The translations under genes were made by a program, and so were the position numbers. DNA of 64,000 nucleotides from Chitinophagaceae bacterium (GTDB taxonomy: Bacteria > Bacteroidota > Bacteroidia > Chitinophagales > Chitinophagaceae), in assembly GCA_016722465.1 (NCBI GenBank), contig JADKJC010000002.1:634501-698500 (forward strand). Direction: 5' to 3'. Position 1 is the first letter of the stretch. Each line of letters opens with the position of its first letter. Of this stretch, positions 52,837 to 63,300 are shown in pieces. The notes beneath the pieces are model-generated. The model was not told the origin of the DNA, ran no database searches, and saw only the letters and a list, made by a program, of their open reading frames with translations.

Positions 52837-53583
52837 ATGATCAACACCATTATTATAGAAGATGAACAAACTGCTGCTGATAATTTAATAAGGCTATTAA
52901 AATTGACCAAAGAGCCAATAAACATTATTGCAGTGCTCGACAGTGTACATGAAAGCATTGCATGGCTTGGTTCCAATCCACAGCCCGACCTGATCTTTAT
53001 GGATATACAGTTGAAAGATGGAAATTCATTCAGCATATTTGAAAAAATAAGCATCTCAGCTCCCATTGTTTTCATTACGGCATTTGACAACTACCTTGTA
53101 AATGCTTTTGAACAAAACAGTATTGAGTTCCTGCTTAAGCCAATAGATGAAGTAGCTATACTGCATACCATCAATAAATACAAAAACCTGAAGCAGCATT
53201 TTATACACAGGTATAAAGAAGTGGCCAATAAATTCAAACCCAAAAGAACAAGGATCATCGTAAAGAAAGGCATTGAATACCAGAGTATATTGCTGGATGA
53301 TATAGCTTATTTTTTTACCGAGCACAAGATTACGTTCCTGGTAACAAAGGAGGAGAAAAAATTTATGCTGGATCAAAATTTAAAAGAACTGGAAGAGGAA
53401 CTGGATCCACAGAAATTTTACCAGGCCAACAGGAAGTTTATCATCAATATCGACTGCATAAAAAGTTATAAGACTTTTGAAAAAGTAAAATTGTCACTCG
53501 ACTTGCGGATACCTGTAAACGAGGACATCGTCATCAGCCAGGAAAGTGCTCCCTATTTTAAAAAATGGATCAGCGAAGTGTAG
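52837..53583 (+). CDS. LytTR-family response regulator
   Basis: The 248-residue protein has a receiver domain (IIIEDEQTAADNLIRLL, Asp56 in LIFMDIQLKDG, Lys in FLLKPID) and a C-terminal LytTR DNA-binding domain (RIIVKKGIEYQSILLDDIAY, FYQANRKFIINIDCIKSYKT). It starts five bases after the kinase. The uptake operon on the other side of the pseudokinase is the obvious candidate target, inferred from position only. Confidence 0.93.
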   Translation: MINTIIIEDEQTAADNLIRLLKLTKEPINIIAVLDSVHESIAWLGSNPQPDLIFMDIQLKDGNSFSIFEKISISAPIVFITAFDNYLVNAFEQNSIEFLLKPIDEVAILHTINKYKNLKQHFIHRYKEVANKFKPKRTRIIVKKGIEYQSILLDDIAYFFTEHKITFLVTKEEKKFMLDQNLKELEEELDPQKFYQANRKFIINIDCIKSYKTFEKVKLSLDLRIPVNEDIVISQESAPYFKKWISEV

Positions 53584-53646
53584 GAGAAGTTTAGAATGTT
53601 TAGATAATTTAGGGCGGCTTATCACTAAACTTTCTAACCCAAAAGA

Positions 53647-55049
53647 TTACCCCAATCCTATCTCTGCATGCAACTCGGGTATCTCAATATCTGAGAACCC
53701 TTTTTTTGCAAGCCGCAGCTTAAATGCCTGCTGCACTTCATACTCTCCATGTACCAGGAACAACCGTTTTACCTGCCTCGGATCCTGGCAGGCAAGGAAC
53801 TGGCTCAGGTCTTCATAATCACCATGAGCACTCATGCTCCTGATGGAACCAATCTCTGCATTTACTTCATGCACTACACCATAAATCTTTATTTCCTTTT
53901 GTCCTTTCATTAATTTGCCCCCGATTGAACGGGGCTCACAATAACCAGTGAACAAAATAGTATTACGGCTGCTTTCAATATTGTTGCTGATATGGTGTTT
54001 AACTCTGCCTGCATCTGCCATCCCACTGGCAGAAATAATTACAAAAGGCCCGTTGCGGAAGTTGAGCATTTTGGATTCATCAACTGTTTTTACAAACTTC
54101 AACCCCTTAAAACCAAATGGGTCACTGTCGCTTTCCAATATCTTTTGGATGGTCTTATTAAAATAGCGGGGAAACCTTTTTACAATTTGCGTTGCATCTA
54201 CACTTAAAGGCGAGTCAACAAAATAATCCAGCTCAGGCAACCTTCGTTCCAGCTCCAGCTGATTGAGTGCAAACAGTATTTCCTGTGTGCGGCCCACGCT
54301 GAATGCAGGAATGATCAGCTTTCCTTTTTTTTGTATGCATGCTTTGTTGATCCATTGAAGCAGCTGATCGGGTGTAGTGGTAGCCATATCATGCAGGCTG
54401 TTGCCATAAGTGGATTCTAAAATAATATGGTCGGCCTGTGGAAATTCAGCAGGTGATTTCAAGATCACATCCCTGTACCGGCCAACATCACCGCTGAAGG
54501 TAAACCTTTGCGTTTTTCCGTTTTCGTTTATGATTAAATGTACCGCAGCACTGCCGATAATGTGGCCGGCATCGGTGTACATCAATTGAATGTTTTCATC
54601 AATGGTAAACCATTCGCCATACTCAACAGCTACAAAATGATCCACAGCGATCATTGCATCTTCTGTTGTATACAAAGGTTCAAGGTAGGGTTGGCCTTCC
54701 TGCGCCCTTCTTTTGTTTTCGTACTTCACTTCATTTTCCTGTATGCCGGCAGAATCGTCCAGCAACACAGCTGTAAGTTCCTTGGTAGCAGGCGTACAAT
54801 ATATTTTTCCTGCAAAACCATCTTTCACCAACTTTGGTATTAACCCACTGTGATCGATATGTGCATGAGACAGGATCAAACAATCTACTTCCTCCGGGTT
54901 AACCCCCATACCCTGTTCATCGCATCCGTATCTTTACCCATGCCCTGGAACATGCCGCAATCGAGTAAATATTTTTTTCCGTTGGTTAGTGTGAGCAGGT
55001 GCTTGCTGCCGGTAACAGTACGGGCAGCTCCGTGGAAAGCAATCTTCAT
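53647..55049 (-). CDS. Metallo-beta-lactamase/beta-CASP RNA nuclease (frameshifted near start)
   Basis: The start [20 protein letters not shown] with [20 protein letters not shown] is followed by a loss of frame in the C5 run at 54903-54907. With one base more it continues [20 protein letters not shown], holding the zinc motif HAHIDHSG. Later motifs are [23 protein letters not shown], the beta-CASP parts [18 protein letters not shown] and [16 protein letters not shown], and [15 protein letters not shown]. Corrected length is 467 residues. It matches the CPSF73-like exonuclease/endonuclease family of bacteria that processes RNA. The role here is inferred. Confidence 0.88.
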
Positions 55050-55079
55050 AAAATAAATTTTATACCTAAAGGTAAGTAA

Positions 55080-55586
55080 CTACGCCGGGGTTGATTGATT
55101 TGCTTTGGACTTAAACGACCAGGTAATAAAAAACTCAGCAACCATTTCCTCTTTATCATTATAGCCAACCGATTTTGCTTTGACCGATCTTCCTTCACCG
55201 CTGCTAACAGCTTCCGAAACTGTATTGGCAATAGCCATTCCATCTTCACAAATAAATGTAGTGATGCCGGTTGCTTTTTTATAGTAAGTGGCTTCCAGGC
55301 CAACCACTAACATGGAAACAGCTGGCTCGCTTTTACTTTTATAAGTATTCATCATGGCCAATAAACCGGTACTCATTTCTGCAGCCATTGCCAAACAGGC
55401 AAAGTAGGTGCTCCTGAATGGGTTTTGAGAAAGCCATTTATAAGGCACCGTTACTGCTGCTCTTTCATTGCTGATCTGCTGCACCCTTACTCCACAGAAG
55501 AATGCGCTGGGCAGCTTCATCAATAAGAACAGCCTGAATTTTACAGGATGTTGTATCAACTGAATAAACTTATCCGGGTTGCTCAT
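55080..55586 (-). CDS. DUF4442 (hot-dog, thioesterase-like) protein
   Basis: The 168-residue protein from MSNPDKFIQLIQHPVKFRLF contains VQQISNERAAVTVPYKWLSQ, NPFRSTYFACLAMAAEMSTG and a basic C-terminal part ending FKSKANQS. This is the DUF4442 pattern, a hot-dog fold related to thioesterases. No catalytic residue can be named. The ATG at 55586 is preferred because an upstream start would overlap the preceding gene; the gap is then 11 bases. Confidence 0.72.
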   Translation of the reverse strand: MSNPDKFIQLIQHPVKFRLFLLMKLPSAFFCGVRVQQISNERAAVTVPYKWLSQNPFRSTYFACLAMAAEMSTGLLAMMNTYKSKSEPAVSMLVVGLEATYYKKATGITTFICEDGMAIANTVSEAVSSGEGRSVKAKSVGYNDKEEMVAEFFITWSFKSKANQSTPA

Positions 55587-55597
55587 GCTGACTGCAA

Positions 55598-56089
55598 TTA
55601 TTTCTTTTCGTATTCTGCCGGGTCCAGTGCTTTGGGGCTCCACATTTGCAGGAAGTTCATTACTTTTTCTTTGTCATAACTTTTCTTCCCATCCTCTAAA
55701 TATTCACTGCTCTGCGTATGAATGCGTTCTCCTTTTCCATTTAAAATAATAAATACAGGAAAGCCGAAACGCTGTGGATATCCATATTTGGCAAAGACAG
55801 GCTTGTTGGCATTTTCCTTACTGTAGTTCAAATGATACCATACAAAATTGCTGCTGAGTAAGGAATCAATTTGTTTGTCGGCTTTGCAAAACCTGGCAAA
55901 CTCAATGCACCAGCTGCACCAGTTGCCTCCACCCTGCAGTATCACAAACCTATTTTCTGCGGCTGCTTTTTTAACAGCTGCTTCAATATCTGCAGCAGCA
56001 TCTGCCTGCGGGGTGTACAATTTTTTTTCCTGTGCAAAGGAAACTACCGATAATAATAAAACGAGGCAAAAAAAAACAGTTCTTTTCAT
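55598..56089 (-). CDS. Exported thioredoxin-fold protein
   Basis: The 163-residue protein starts with a signal peptide (MKRTVFFCLVLLLSVVSFAQ) and has a thioredoxin-like domain with the CxxC motif WCSWCIEFARFC near residue 60, and the cis-Pro region GFPVFIILNGKGE. It is thus a periplasmic thiol-disulfide protein of the DsbD-C/thioredoxin_7 type. The internal ATG is chosen over one four codons upstream because the signal peptide begins there. Confidence 0.82.
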   Translation of the reverse strand: MKRTVFFCLVLLLSVVSFAQEKKLYTPQADAAADIEAAVKKAAAENRFVILQGGGNWCSWCIEFARFCKADKQIDSLLSSNFVWYHLNYSKENANKPVFAKYGYPQRFGFPVFIILNGKGERIHTQSSEYLEDGKKSYDKEKVMNFLQMWSPKALDPAEYEKK

Positions 56090-56194
56090 GTAAAAAATCA
56101 TTTAAATAACTTGAAAATAGTGTAGTGAAGTTAATAACTAATAACCAAATGATGCACTGCCTGCGATCGCCTCCAATCAAACAACTGGTATTTG

Positions 56195-56665
56195 TTATTT
56201 TGATCCGAATACAGCGCCGGTCAATAAACTTACAAAGCCGGTGATATTGGCGATTTGCCTGTATTGAAAAACATCGAACCACTTTTTCCTGTATTCCGAC
56301 CAGTTGGAAGGGTAGTTATCAGGCGCCCAGGTATTGATGATATCATTGATGGGCAGGTTGCCTTTTACAGTAAGCAATGTATCTGCAACCAATGTAACAA
56401 AGGCAATCGACGCCGTAATGAACAACAGGCTGCCCGGCTCTTTAACCCTGCAGATCATCAGGGTGAGATTGAGCAGCAATGCAGCATATATCACATATTT
56501 GAAATTACTTCTCATTCCTGCATCGATCAGCTTTCTCAGTTCAATATAGGGGTTGGCTTCAAGATTCAACTGTACCTGCTTTAGTGCCAGGATATACATG
56601 AACGACTGGCTTACAATAATGCCGTAAGTAAGCAATGTGAGCAGAAAAATAATTTTAGTTATCAT
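56195..56665 (-). CDS. DUF1772-like membrane protein
   Basis: The 156-residue protein has four membrane helices (IIFLLTLLTYGIIVSQSFMY, YVIYAALLLNLTLMICRV, SLLFITASIAFVTLVADTLL, ANITGFVSLLTGAVFG) and between the third and fourth the motif LPINDIINTWAPDNYPSNWS, YRKKWFDVFQYRQ, as in DUF1772/anthrone-oxygenase-like proteins. The enzymatic activity is unproven. It is close to the DUF4386 gene upstream (24 bases). Confidence 0.6.
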   Translation of the reverse strand: MITKIIFLLTLLTYGIIVSQSFMYILALKQVQLNLEANPYIELRKLIDAGMRSNFKYVIYAALLLNLTLMICRVKEPGSLLFITASIAFVTLVADTLLTVKGNLPINDIINTWAPDNYPSNWSEYRKKWFDVFQYRQIANITGFVSLLTGAVFGSK

Positions 56666-56689
56666 GACCCGATAGATTTAAATAAGTGA

Positions 56690-57391
56690 TTACTGATTTG
56701 AAATTTTTAAGTTGATGAATTTGATACCAATGATCAAAAGCCAGGTGAGCCAGAGGGTACTGCCGATGAATCCAGCCATATCCCAAACGGGAAATCCCGG
56801 AATAACAGTGGCTAACAATTCCGCCTGCGCCAGCCCGTAAATAAATGCGCTCACAATACCCAGCAGGTTGACCCATTTTGGAAACAGGTGCAGCCTGGAA
56901 AAAGATATTGAAATTAAAACAGTCCAGATAATGGTAAATAACTGGCCAAGCTGTTCACCTAATATCACTCCGCCAAACTGGTGTATCACTTTGAAAGCCA
57001 TGATGGCTGCAGCTTTTGTGGGCTCATCTGTTGCAGTTACAAAACTGTTGGCTAAAACAGGCACTACAAAGGTCCAGCGTAACAAACCGATCATTTGCAC
57101 AATCAATCCAATTACCCCGATGCTGGTAGCTACCCGGGCCAATGATGATTTATTTTCCAGTTGCTGGCCGATGCGTATATAAGCCGGCAGTAAAGGAAGC
57201 CCGATGAGTGCGAAGGCAAACCAGGTCCAGATCAGTTTACTCCCACCTTCATGAAATTTAGTGAGGATGACTGCTGTATCCTGCCGCAAAATATCCGGGT
57301 ATTCAAAGATGACAGTAAGCAACGTGTAAGGAATGAACACACCCACAGCGCCTGCGATCAATAACCAGCCGATTGTTTTTTCTGTTCTCAT
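56690..57391 (-). CDS. DUF4386-family membrane protein
   Basis: The 233-residue protein has six membrane helices (IGWLLIAGAVGVFIPYTLL, LIWTWFAFALIGLPLLPAYI, VATSIGVIGLIVQMIGLLRW, and three more) with LRWTFVVPVLANSF and GEQLGQLFTIIWTVLISISF, the pattern of DUF4386. Function is unknown. It lies 11 bases after the outer-membrane-type gene and is probably in one operon with the Crp-type regulator upstream. Confidence 0.65.
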   Translation of the reverse strand: MRTEKTIGWLLIAGAVGVFIPYTLLTVIFEYPDILRQDTAVILTKFHEGGSKLIWTWFAFALIGLPLLPAYIRIGQQLENKSSLARVATSIGVIGLIVQMIGLLRWTFVVPVLANSFVTATDEPTKAAAIMAFKVIHQFGGVILGEQLGQLFTIIWTVLISISFSRLHLFPKWVNLLGIVSAFIYGLAQAELLATVIPGFPVWDMAGFIGSTLWLTWLLIIGIKFINLKISNQ

Positions 57392-57402
57392 GATTGCTGG
57401 TT

Positions 57403-57858
57403 TTAAAATTTGAATGAATAACTGATACCTGGTGTTGGATTGACCTTAAGGCTTTGCCCCTGTGCTGCTACCGCAATTGCGCCAATCCTGAAGTTTAAAC
57501 CCTTCCAGATTATCCAGCGAAAACCGGCTTCCACAGCTACTGCATTTTCATCTTTGTAATCACGTGTAAGGCCACGCAGGTAAGAAGCACCGGCATAAAA
57601 GGAAGAAGGTATCTCCTTACTGTCAACCGGGGCAAACCAATACGTAACACCGGCTTTAAAGAAATTCGTGTACTCCCCTTTTTTAAACGCAGTGGTGTAA
57701 TACCCTGCATGAACAGATACCTGCCGGTGGTGGTATTCCAACCCGATGGAAGGATTGCGGAACCCGTTAATACTTAATTCGTTTTTCGGAAATTTACTTT
57801 GTGAAAAAGCCGGGGCTGCAGTTACTAAAAGCAGCGTAGAAAAGATTACATGTTTCAT
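57403..57858 (-). CDS. Small outer-membrane beta-barrel-like protein
   Basis: The 151-residue protein has a signal peptide (MKHVIFSTLLLVTAAPAFSQ) and alternating beta-strands (NPSIGLEYHHRQVSVHAGYY, FFKAGVTYWFAPVDS, AVAVEAGFRWIIWKGLNFRI) ending in GISYSFKF with C-terminal Phe, as in small barrels. The start at 57858 is set by the signal peptide. It stands 82 bases after the Crp-type gene. Confidence 0.65.
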   Translation of the reverse strand: MKHVIFSTLLLVTAAPAFSQSKFPKNELSINGFRNPSIGLEYHHRQVSVHAGYYTTAFKKGEYTNFFKAGVTYWFAPVDSKEIPSSFYAGASYLRGLTRDYKDENAVAVEAGFRWIIWKGLNFRIGAIAVAAQGQSLKVNPTPGISYSFKF

Positions 57859-57940
57859 ATCGTTTTGTTTTGTTGTTTTTAACGATACAAAGATGCAATG
57901 CCGGAAACGGCGGTTACCTGACAAATGTCCATAAATTCAA

Positions 57941-58606
57941 TCAGCAGATATTATTCCTGATACGGCTCAGATGCCGGGGGGTAACACCCAATATGGAAGC
58001 AAGGTATTGCAGTGGGATCTGTTGTAATAATACTGGCTCTTCTTTCAGTAAGCTGGCATAGCGTTCTTCGGCAGTCATTATGATGAGTTTGATCCTGCTT
58101 TCATCAATGGCGGCCATCACCTGCTCAAGCGCAGCAATGTAAAATGACCGGAAAGCTTCGCTGCCCGATTTTAGTTTTGACAGGTCATCGTAATGAACCT
58201 GCCATACTTCTGAATCTACCAATGCCCTTACAAACTCTTTGCCGGGCTGTTATTTAAAAAAGCTGCTTACAGATGCCAGGAAAGTGTTTTCACCACTCAC
58301 GTAAGTTGTTATCTCTTTGCCATCCCTGATATAAAAATACTGGAACAGGTCTTTTGTAATAAAGGCCAGGTACTTGCTGGTCTTTCCTTCCTCTGTAAAA
58401 TATTCGCCCTTGGTAAATTTCCGGTATTTGAAGGCTTCCACAATTGGTGAAACTTCGCTTACAGGTACACCACTTCCTAAAAAATGCGATAGCAGTTTTT
58501 CCAAAATAACTATTTGTGATGATAAAATTGAATTACAAATTATATCAAATTCTGCCAGGAGGAATTTGTTCAAAAATGTTCCGGTACAAATCATCTTTCC
58601 CAACAA
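57941..58606 (-). CDS. Crp/Fnr-family regulator with an in-frame stop
   Basis: The first half has the cyclic-nucleotide-binding fold (FKYRKFTKGEYFTEEGKTSK, YLAFITKDLFQYFYIRDGKE). After FLASVSSFFK a TAA at 58250-58252 interrupts the frame. The same frame continues QPGKEFVRALVDSEVWQVHY to the winged helix (EEPVLLQQIPLQYLASILGV, TPRHLSRIRNNI). Joined, it is ~221 residues, near the usual length. The recognition helix is present. The start is uncertain: the ATG at 58606 gives ~25 residues more than typical. Its DNA sites are unknown, and the genes 57403-55080 downstream may be controlled by it. Confidence 0.75.
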
Positions 58607-58642
58607 ACCAATAAACGGCCCGGCTATACAACTATATGAAAC

Positions 58643-60241
58643 TTACTCCTTATCAATCTCTACCACACAACCAATCACATTGTTTCTTTCACTGGCATCC
58701 GCCTTAAAATAAATAGTACCCTGGTTGCTGTTGTTGTACTGCACATTTTTAATGGAAAATGCATTGATGGCTTCATTCAGTTTACCTGCATAAGTAAGTG
58801 CGGTGCTTTTGTTGATGGCTGCATTTACGGCATTGTAATCAAGGGGCTGCTTGCTTACCACGATACCCATAAAATCTTTGTTGCCGATACTGTCTGCACG
58901 GATGGACTCCTTCCTAGGGAATAACCTGGTGCCGGTAATACCGCAGTACGGAGAATGGATGGGTTTATACGGAAACAACACAAAACTGCTGCCAGCTGCA
59001 TTGGGAGTAAACAGATAGATATAACACTCCACGGCATTCTTGATTTCCATTTTAAATTTTGTGCCCTTTTTAAGCGGCGCTACGGTTGCAAAATTATTAC
59101 TGCCGCCTGCCCTCAATGGAATGTATTGTTTGGTATCGTTGTTTACAAGGCCAACTGTACATTCAAAATCGATATTGAGCGCTTCGCCCCTTTTTGGCAT
59201 GGGATCAACACCATAAGCTTCTCTTACAAATTCTTTAAAATCACCATAACGAACATAGCCAATGCCGTTCTCTCCCCACTCCGGCCCCCAGCTGTTCATG
59301 ATCTGGAAAGCGCCTCCTTCCAGCCGGTCATCGTACCCAATTACACACATCGCATGGCCACCAAAGCCCATCTGGCTTCGGTCTTCATCGGCAGGATGCC
59401 AGACTTTTTCCCCCATCATATCCTGCATAAAACTTCCGCCAACCATCATACCAATAACTACAGGTGCATCTTTTGCCAAATGTTCTTTAATCGCCCTTAA
59501 ATTAATTCCGTTAGGTTCATCACTTTCTGTAAGGCGGTTAAATCCATGCATCCGGTGCTGCATGGCTTCACTGGACTGTTGCCCGTTTGGCTGGCGGCTG
59601 CAATCCTGTTCATCGTAAGGAAATTCATTAAAGGGTACCGCACCTTTGTTGGTCATAAATTCCATAGCACGAATGATGTAAGAACCCTGGCAGCCATCCA
59701 ATCCGATTTGATTGTATAAGAATGCCGGGCTAAAGGCCACACTGTTGGGATCAACTGCGGTGCTTGCACTTTCTACAATTGTTCTTGCTGCATAAGCACT
59801 GCTCCATGCTACGCAACTGCCCTGCTTACCCTGGTTCAAGCGGCTGGGTGCATACCTTGCCAGCGAAACACTTTCAGGTAAAGGGTTTTTGGTATTATCA
59901 TCTTCCAGTCCTTCATATACACTGGCTTTTTTAAATTGGTTGGGATCTAATATGCCTCCTGTGGAAAATTTCGAGATCACATCAGCAAGCCCGCCACCAC
60001 CGCTGCTGCCGGAACAGCCACCGTTCTTCATTAATAAATAACCGCCGCCTGCCAGCAGCAACAGTATCAATATACCTCCCTTGCCACCACCGCCACGGAA
60101 AAGCGAAAACAGTAAAGGTAAAAAAGCAAGGATGCCCCCACCCCCGCCACCGCCGCCACGATTTCCACCACGGCCGGAGCCACCGGAATTATCATTGTAG
60201 TCCTGCTGATCTTGTGGATCGTCCACCATTTCTAAAGGCAT
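58643..60241 (-). CDS. Papain-like (C1) protease with Gly-rich membrane tether
   Basis: The 532-residue protein starts with acidic residues, then two Gly runs around a hydrophobic segment (ILAFLPLLFSLFR), and a second one (GGILILLLLAGGGYLLMKNG, ~55-73). From ~residue 110 comes a C1-type domain: QGKQGSCVAWSSAYAA (Gln and catalytic Cys), GGHAMCVIGYDD (His) and NSWGPEWGENGIGYV (Asn). The last ~170 residues resemble DUF4384 (LFTPNAAGSSFVLFP, FKMEIKNAVECYIYL). The protease part should be outside the cytoplasm, tethered to the membrane. No prodomain is seen. The substrate is unknown. Confidence 0.85.
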   Translation of the reverse strand: MPLEMVDDPQDQQDYNDNSGGSGRGGNRGGGGGGGGILAFLPLLFSLFRGGGGKGGILILLLLAGGGYLLMKNGGCSGSSGGGGLADVISKFSTGGILDPNQFKKASVYEGLEDDNTKNPLPESVSLARYAPSRLNQGKQGSCVAWSSAYAARTIVESASTAVDPNSVAFSPAFLYNQIGLDGCQGSYIIRAMEFMTNKGAVPFNEFPYDEQDCSRQPNGQQSSEAMQHRMHGFNRLTESDEPNGINLRAIKEHLAKDAPVVIGMMVGGSFMQDMMGEKVWHPADEDRSQMGFGGHAMCVIGYDDRLEGGAFQIMNSWGPEWGENGIGYVRYGDFKEFVREAYGVDPMPKRGEALNIDFECTVGLVNNDTKQYIPLRAGGSNNFATVAPLKKGTKFKMEIKNAVECYIYLFTPNAAGSSFVLFPYKPIHSPYCGITGTRLFPRKESIRADSIGNKDFMGIVVSKQPLDYNAVNAAINKSTALTYAGKLNEAINAFSIKNVQYNNSNQGTIYFKADASERNNVIGCVVEIDKE

Positions 60242-60390
60242 AGTATAAATTTTTGGGGTGAGAATTGATGTCTAAATGTAGGGAGTTTTTTTTAACGGGG
60301 TACTATATTTTAGGTATTTAATAACCGGTATAAAGGAGCGACTTTGAGACTGATTTTTTTTTAAATGCTACTGTCTGTAAAAAGTTACTT

Positions 60391-63300
60391 ATGAGAAATA
60401 TTACAATCGCACTGCTGCTGCTTTTACCAGTTGTGCTGCTTGCCCAACCTTCCTTAACAAGAATGCAATTGAAACTTCAAATGCAGGGCCCCGTTTCTCA
60501 AACAGGGATAGATTTTAAAATGATCTCCGCCTCACAAGCCGGCATTCTTTTTACCGGTACCCTCAATTTGCCAGAAACACAGGCCAGGCAATGGGTTGAA
60601 GAGCAGCTGGAAATAAGGAACGATGCGGACGCTTTCAGGCCAGATAATAATGTCGCCAACACGGGAAGCATGGAAGTGAAAAAATTACATCAGTATTACA
60701 AAGGCATAAAAGTAGAACATGGTGTAGTGAACATGACTTCCAAAGCTGGTAAGATTGTCATGATGCAATTAGAATTTTATTCGATCGGTAACAACTTTAA
60801 TATACGCCCCTCTCTTACAGAAAACGAAGCGCTGCAAAAAGCGGTTGCGTTTACCGGTGCAGAAAAATATGATTGGGCAGATGCTGCTGATGCTGTTAGT
60901 GCTGCCAATGCACCTCATGGTGAGCTGGTAATTATAAAAGACTATGAAACGGAAGGAGCGGTATGCCTTGCTTATAAATTTGAGATTTACGCCTTGTATC
61001 CTTCAGGCGGCGCTTATGTTTACGTGAATGCATGGGATGGAAGGATACTGCTGAATGATCCGCAAATAAAACATATTGGAAACAATACAACCCGTGGAGA
61101 AGGTCAGGTACTGCAGCATGGAAATGAAAAAAAAACGGACGCAAACCAGAAAGAATATTCTGGCACCAGCCAGCCTGAACCGGCTACAGTAACAGAAATA
61201 AATTTACGAAAAGCTGCTGAAGAAAACACATCAGTGTCTTATGCAAATATCCAGGGCAGCGCTGCAACAAAATTTAACGGCACACAATTTATTTATACCG
61301 ATAACAATAGCGGTGTTGCCGGAAAGCCTTACAGGCTAAGAGGTTCAAGGAATAACATGAATATAGAAACTTATAACTTCCAGGGTTTCCAGTATAACAA
61401 TGCGATTGATTATTATGTACAGGCCATAGATTTTGTAGATAACGATAACACTTGGACAGCAGCAGAATTTAATAATCCTGCATGGGATGACGCCGCTTTG
61501 GGTGTACAGTTCAGTATGCAGATAGTAAGCGACTACTGGAAACTGGTGCATGGACGGAACAGCTGGGACAATGCCAACGCAACAATAAAAAGTTATGTGC
61601 ATGTATATGAATTAAAAAAAAGTTTCCAGCAGCCCGGATGTATACAATTCTTTTTTTCTGAAAAATGCATTTTGGTCCAGGGGCAGGATGACCTTTGGAG
61701 ACGGTAATAATACTTCTTCAAGCCTTCCCTATACCCCCCTTGATATTTGTGCCCATGAAATGGGCCATGCAATTACTGAAACTACCTCGCAATTGGTGTA
61801 TCAATGGGAATCGGGTGCTTTAAACGAAGCCTTCAGCGATATATGGGCAGCCTGTATTACCGATTATGCAAAACATATTTACCCTGTATCCGATGAAAAT
61901 ACCTGGCGTGTGGCAGAGAAATGCGAAAATGTTGGATTTACAAACCCGGGCTTCAGGGACATGGCGAACCCGCCCATTTTTTCTGATCCCAGCGCTTATA
62001 AAAATTCCAACTGGAAACCAGCGTCGCTGCAAACCTGCCGTGATTTTTCAAGTACAGATAACTGTGGTGTACACAGCAACAGTGGTGTTTTAAATAAATG
62101 GTTTTTCCTGATTACAGATGGACAGGCAGGCACCAACTCCTTTGGAACGGCTTTTAATGTTGCCGGCCTTGGTTTTCAAACTTCAGAAAAGATCGCCTAC
62201 CTTACTTCCATAAACCTTACCCCCAATGCATCATATCAAACATGCAGAACAGTTTCATTGAATGCAACCGCAGCTTTGTACGGCAATACATCACCCGAAT
62301 ATCAAACCGTATGGAATGCATGGGTAGCAGTAGCAGTTGACAGTAATACTTATAATATGAGTAATACCCCTGTATTTACCACCAATAATTTTACCGCTAT
62401 TGCTGTGGGCAAAGATGGTGTTGTGCTTGCAGGCACCAACTACAGCGGTGTGTATAAATATGCAGCCAACACCTGGGAAAAACTCAGCGACCTTACCGGT
62501 GTAAGGTTCAACGATATTAAAGCGGATTATAATGGTAATTTCTGGGTAGCGCAATCCGGCAGGCTGGGCACACAGGGCGGTGGCAGCAGTATTGCGGGTG
62601 GTGTGAGCTTTTACCAGTCGCCCTTTACCAACCCAAGTACCTTGTATACAGCAGGTGCCCAAACGGATGTGCCAACAAGAAATGCCCGTTGCATTTATGT
62701 TGACACATTCAGAAACGTAAACCTTATCAGCCCTTCGGTGTGGATGGCTGGCCTTGCTTATATTACCAGTAATAATTCAACAAGTGGTATGCTGGGGCAT
62801 GGGGTAAATCTCGGCACCCCTGCCTTTACGCCTGTAAATGGAAATATCAACATTGCCAGCGGCACTGTTGGCTGCCTTACAATAGGTGGCAACAAAACTA
62901 CTATCTGGACCTTTGTGCAGGCAAACAACGGAATAAACCAATTGCTTACTTATGATGCAGTAACCAACGCTTTTATTGAATCGTTTGATCATAATTCCCA
63001 TGCGGTCATTCCATCGGGTTTTGTTGCAAGGTCTATTTATTGCGATCCCAAAAAGAGGGTATGGATCGGCCTGGCAGCTGGCGGCCTGTTGGTTTTTGAT
63101 GAAAACAGGCGGTGGCATTATCTTAGCCCGGTTGATTTCCCGCTGTTATTTCCTGCCGGTACGCAGGCAAGTTTTAATGCCATTACGGGTAATAAAGAAG
63201 GAGATGTTTATATAGGCACTACCAATGGCCTGGTATATTTTGAAAGAGGCGACGGGCTGGTTGACAAAATAGACCAGGCTGCCAGCTATAAGGTTTTTGG

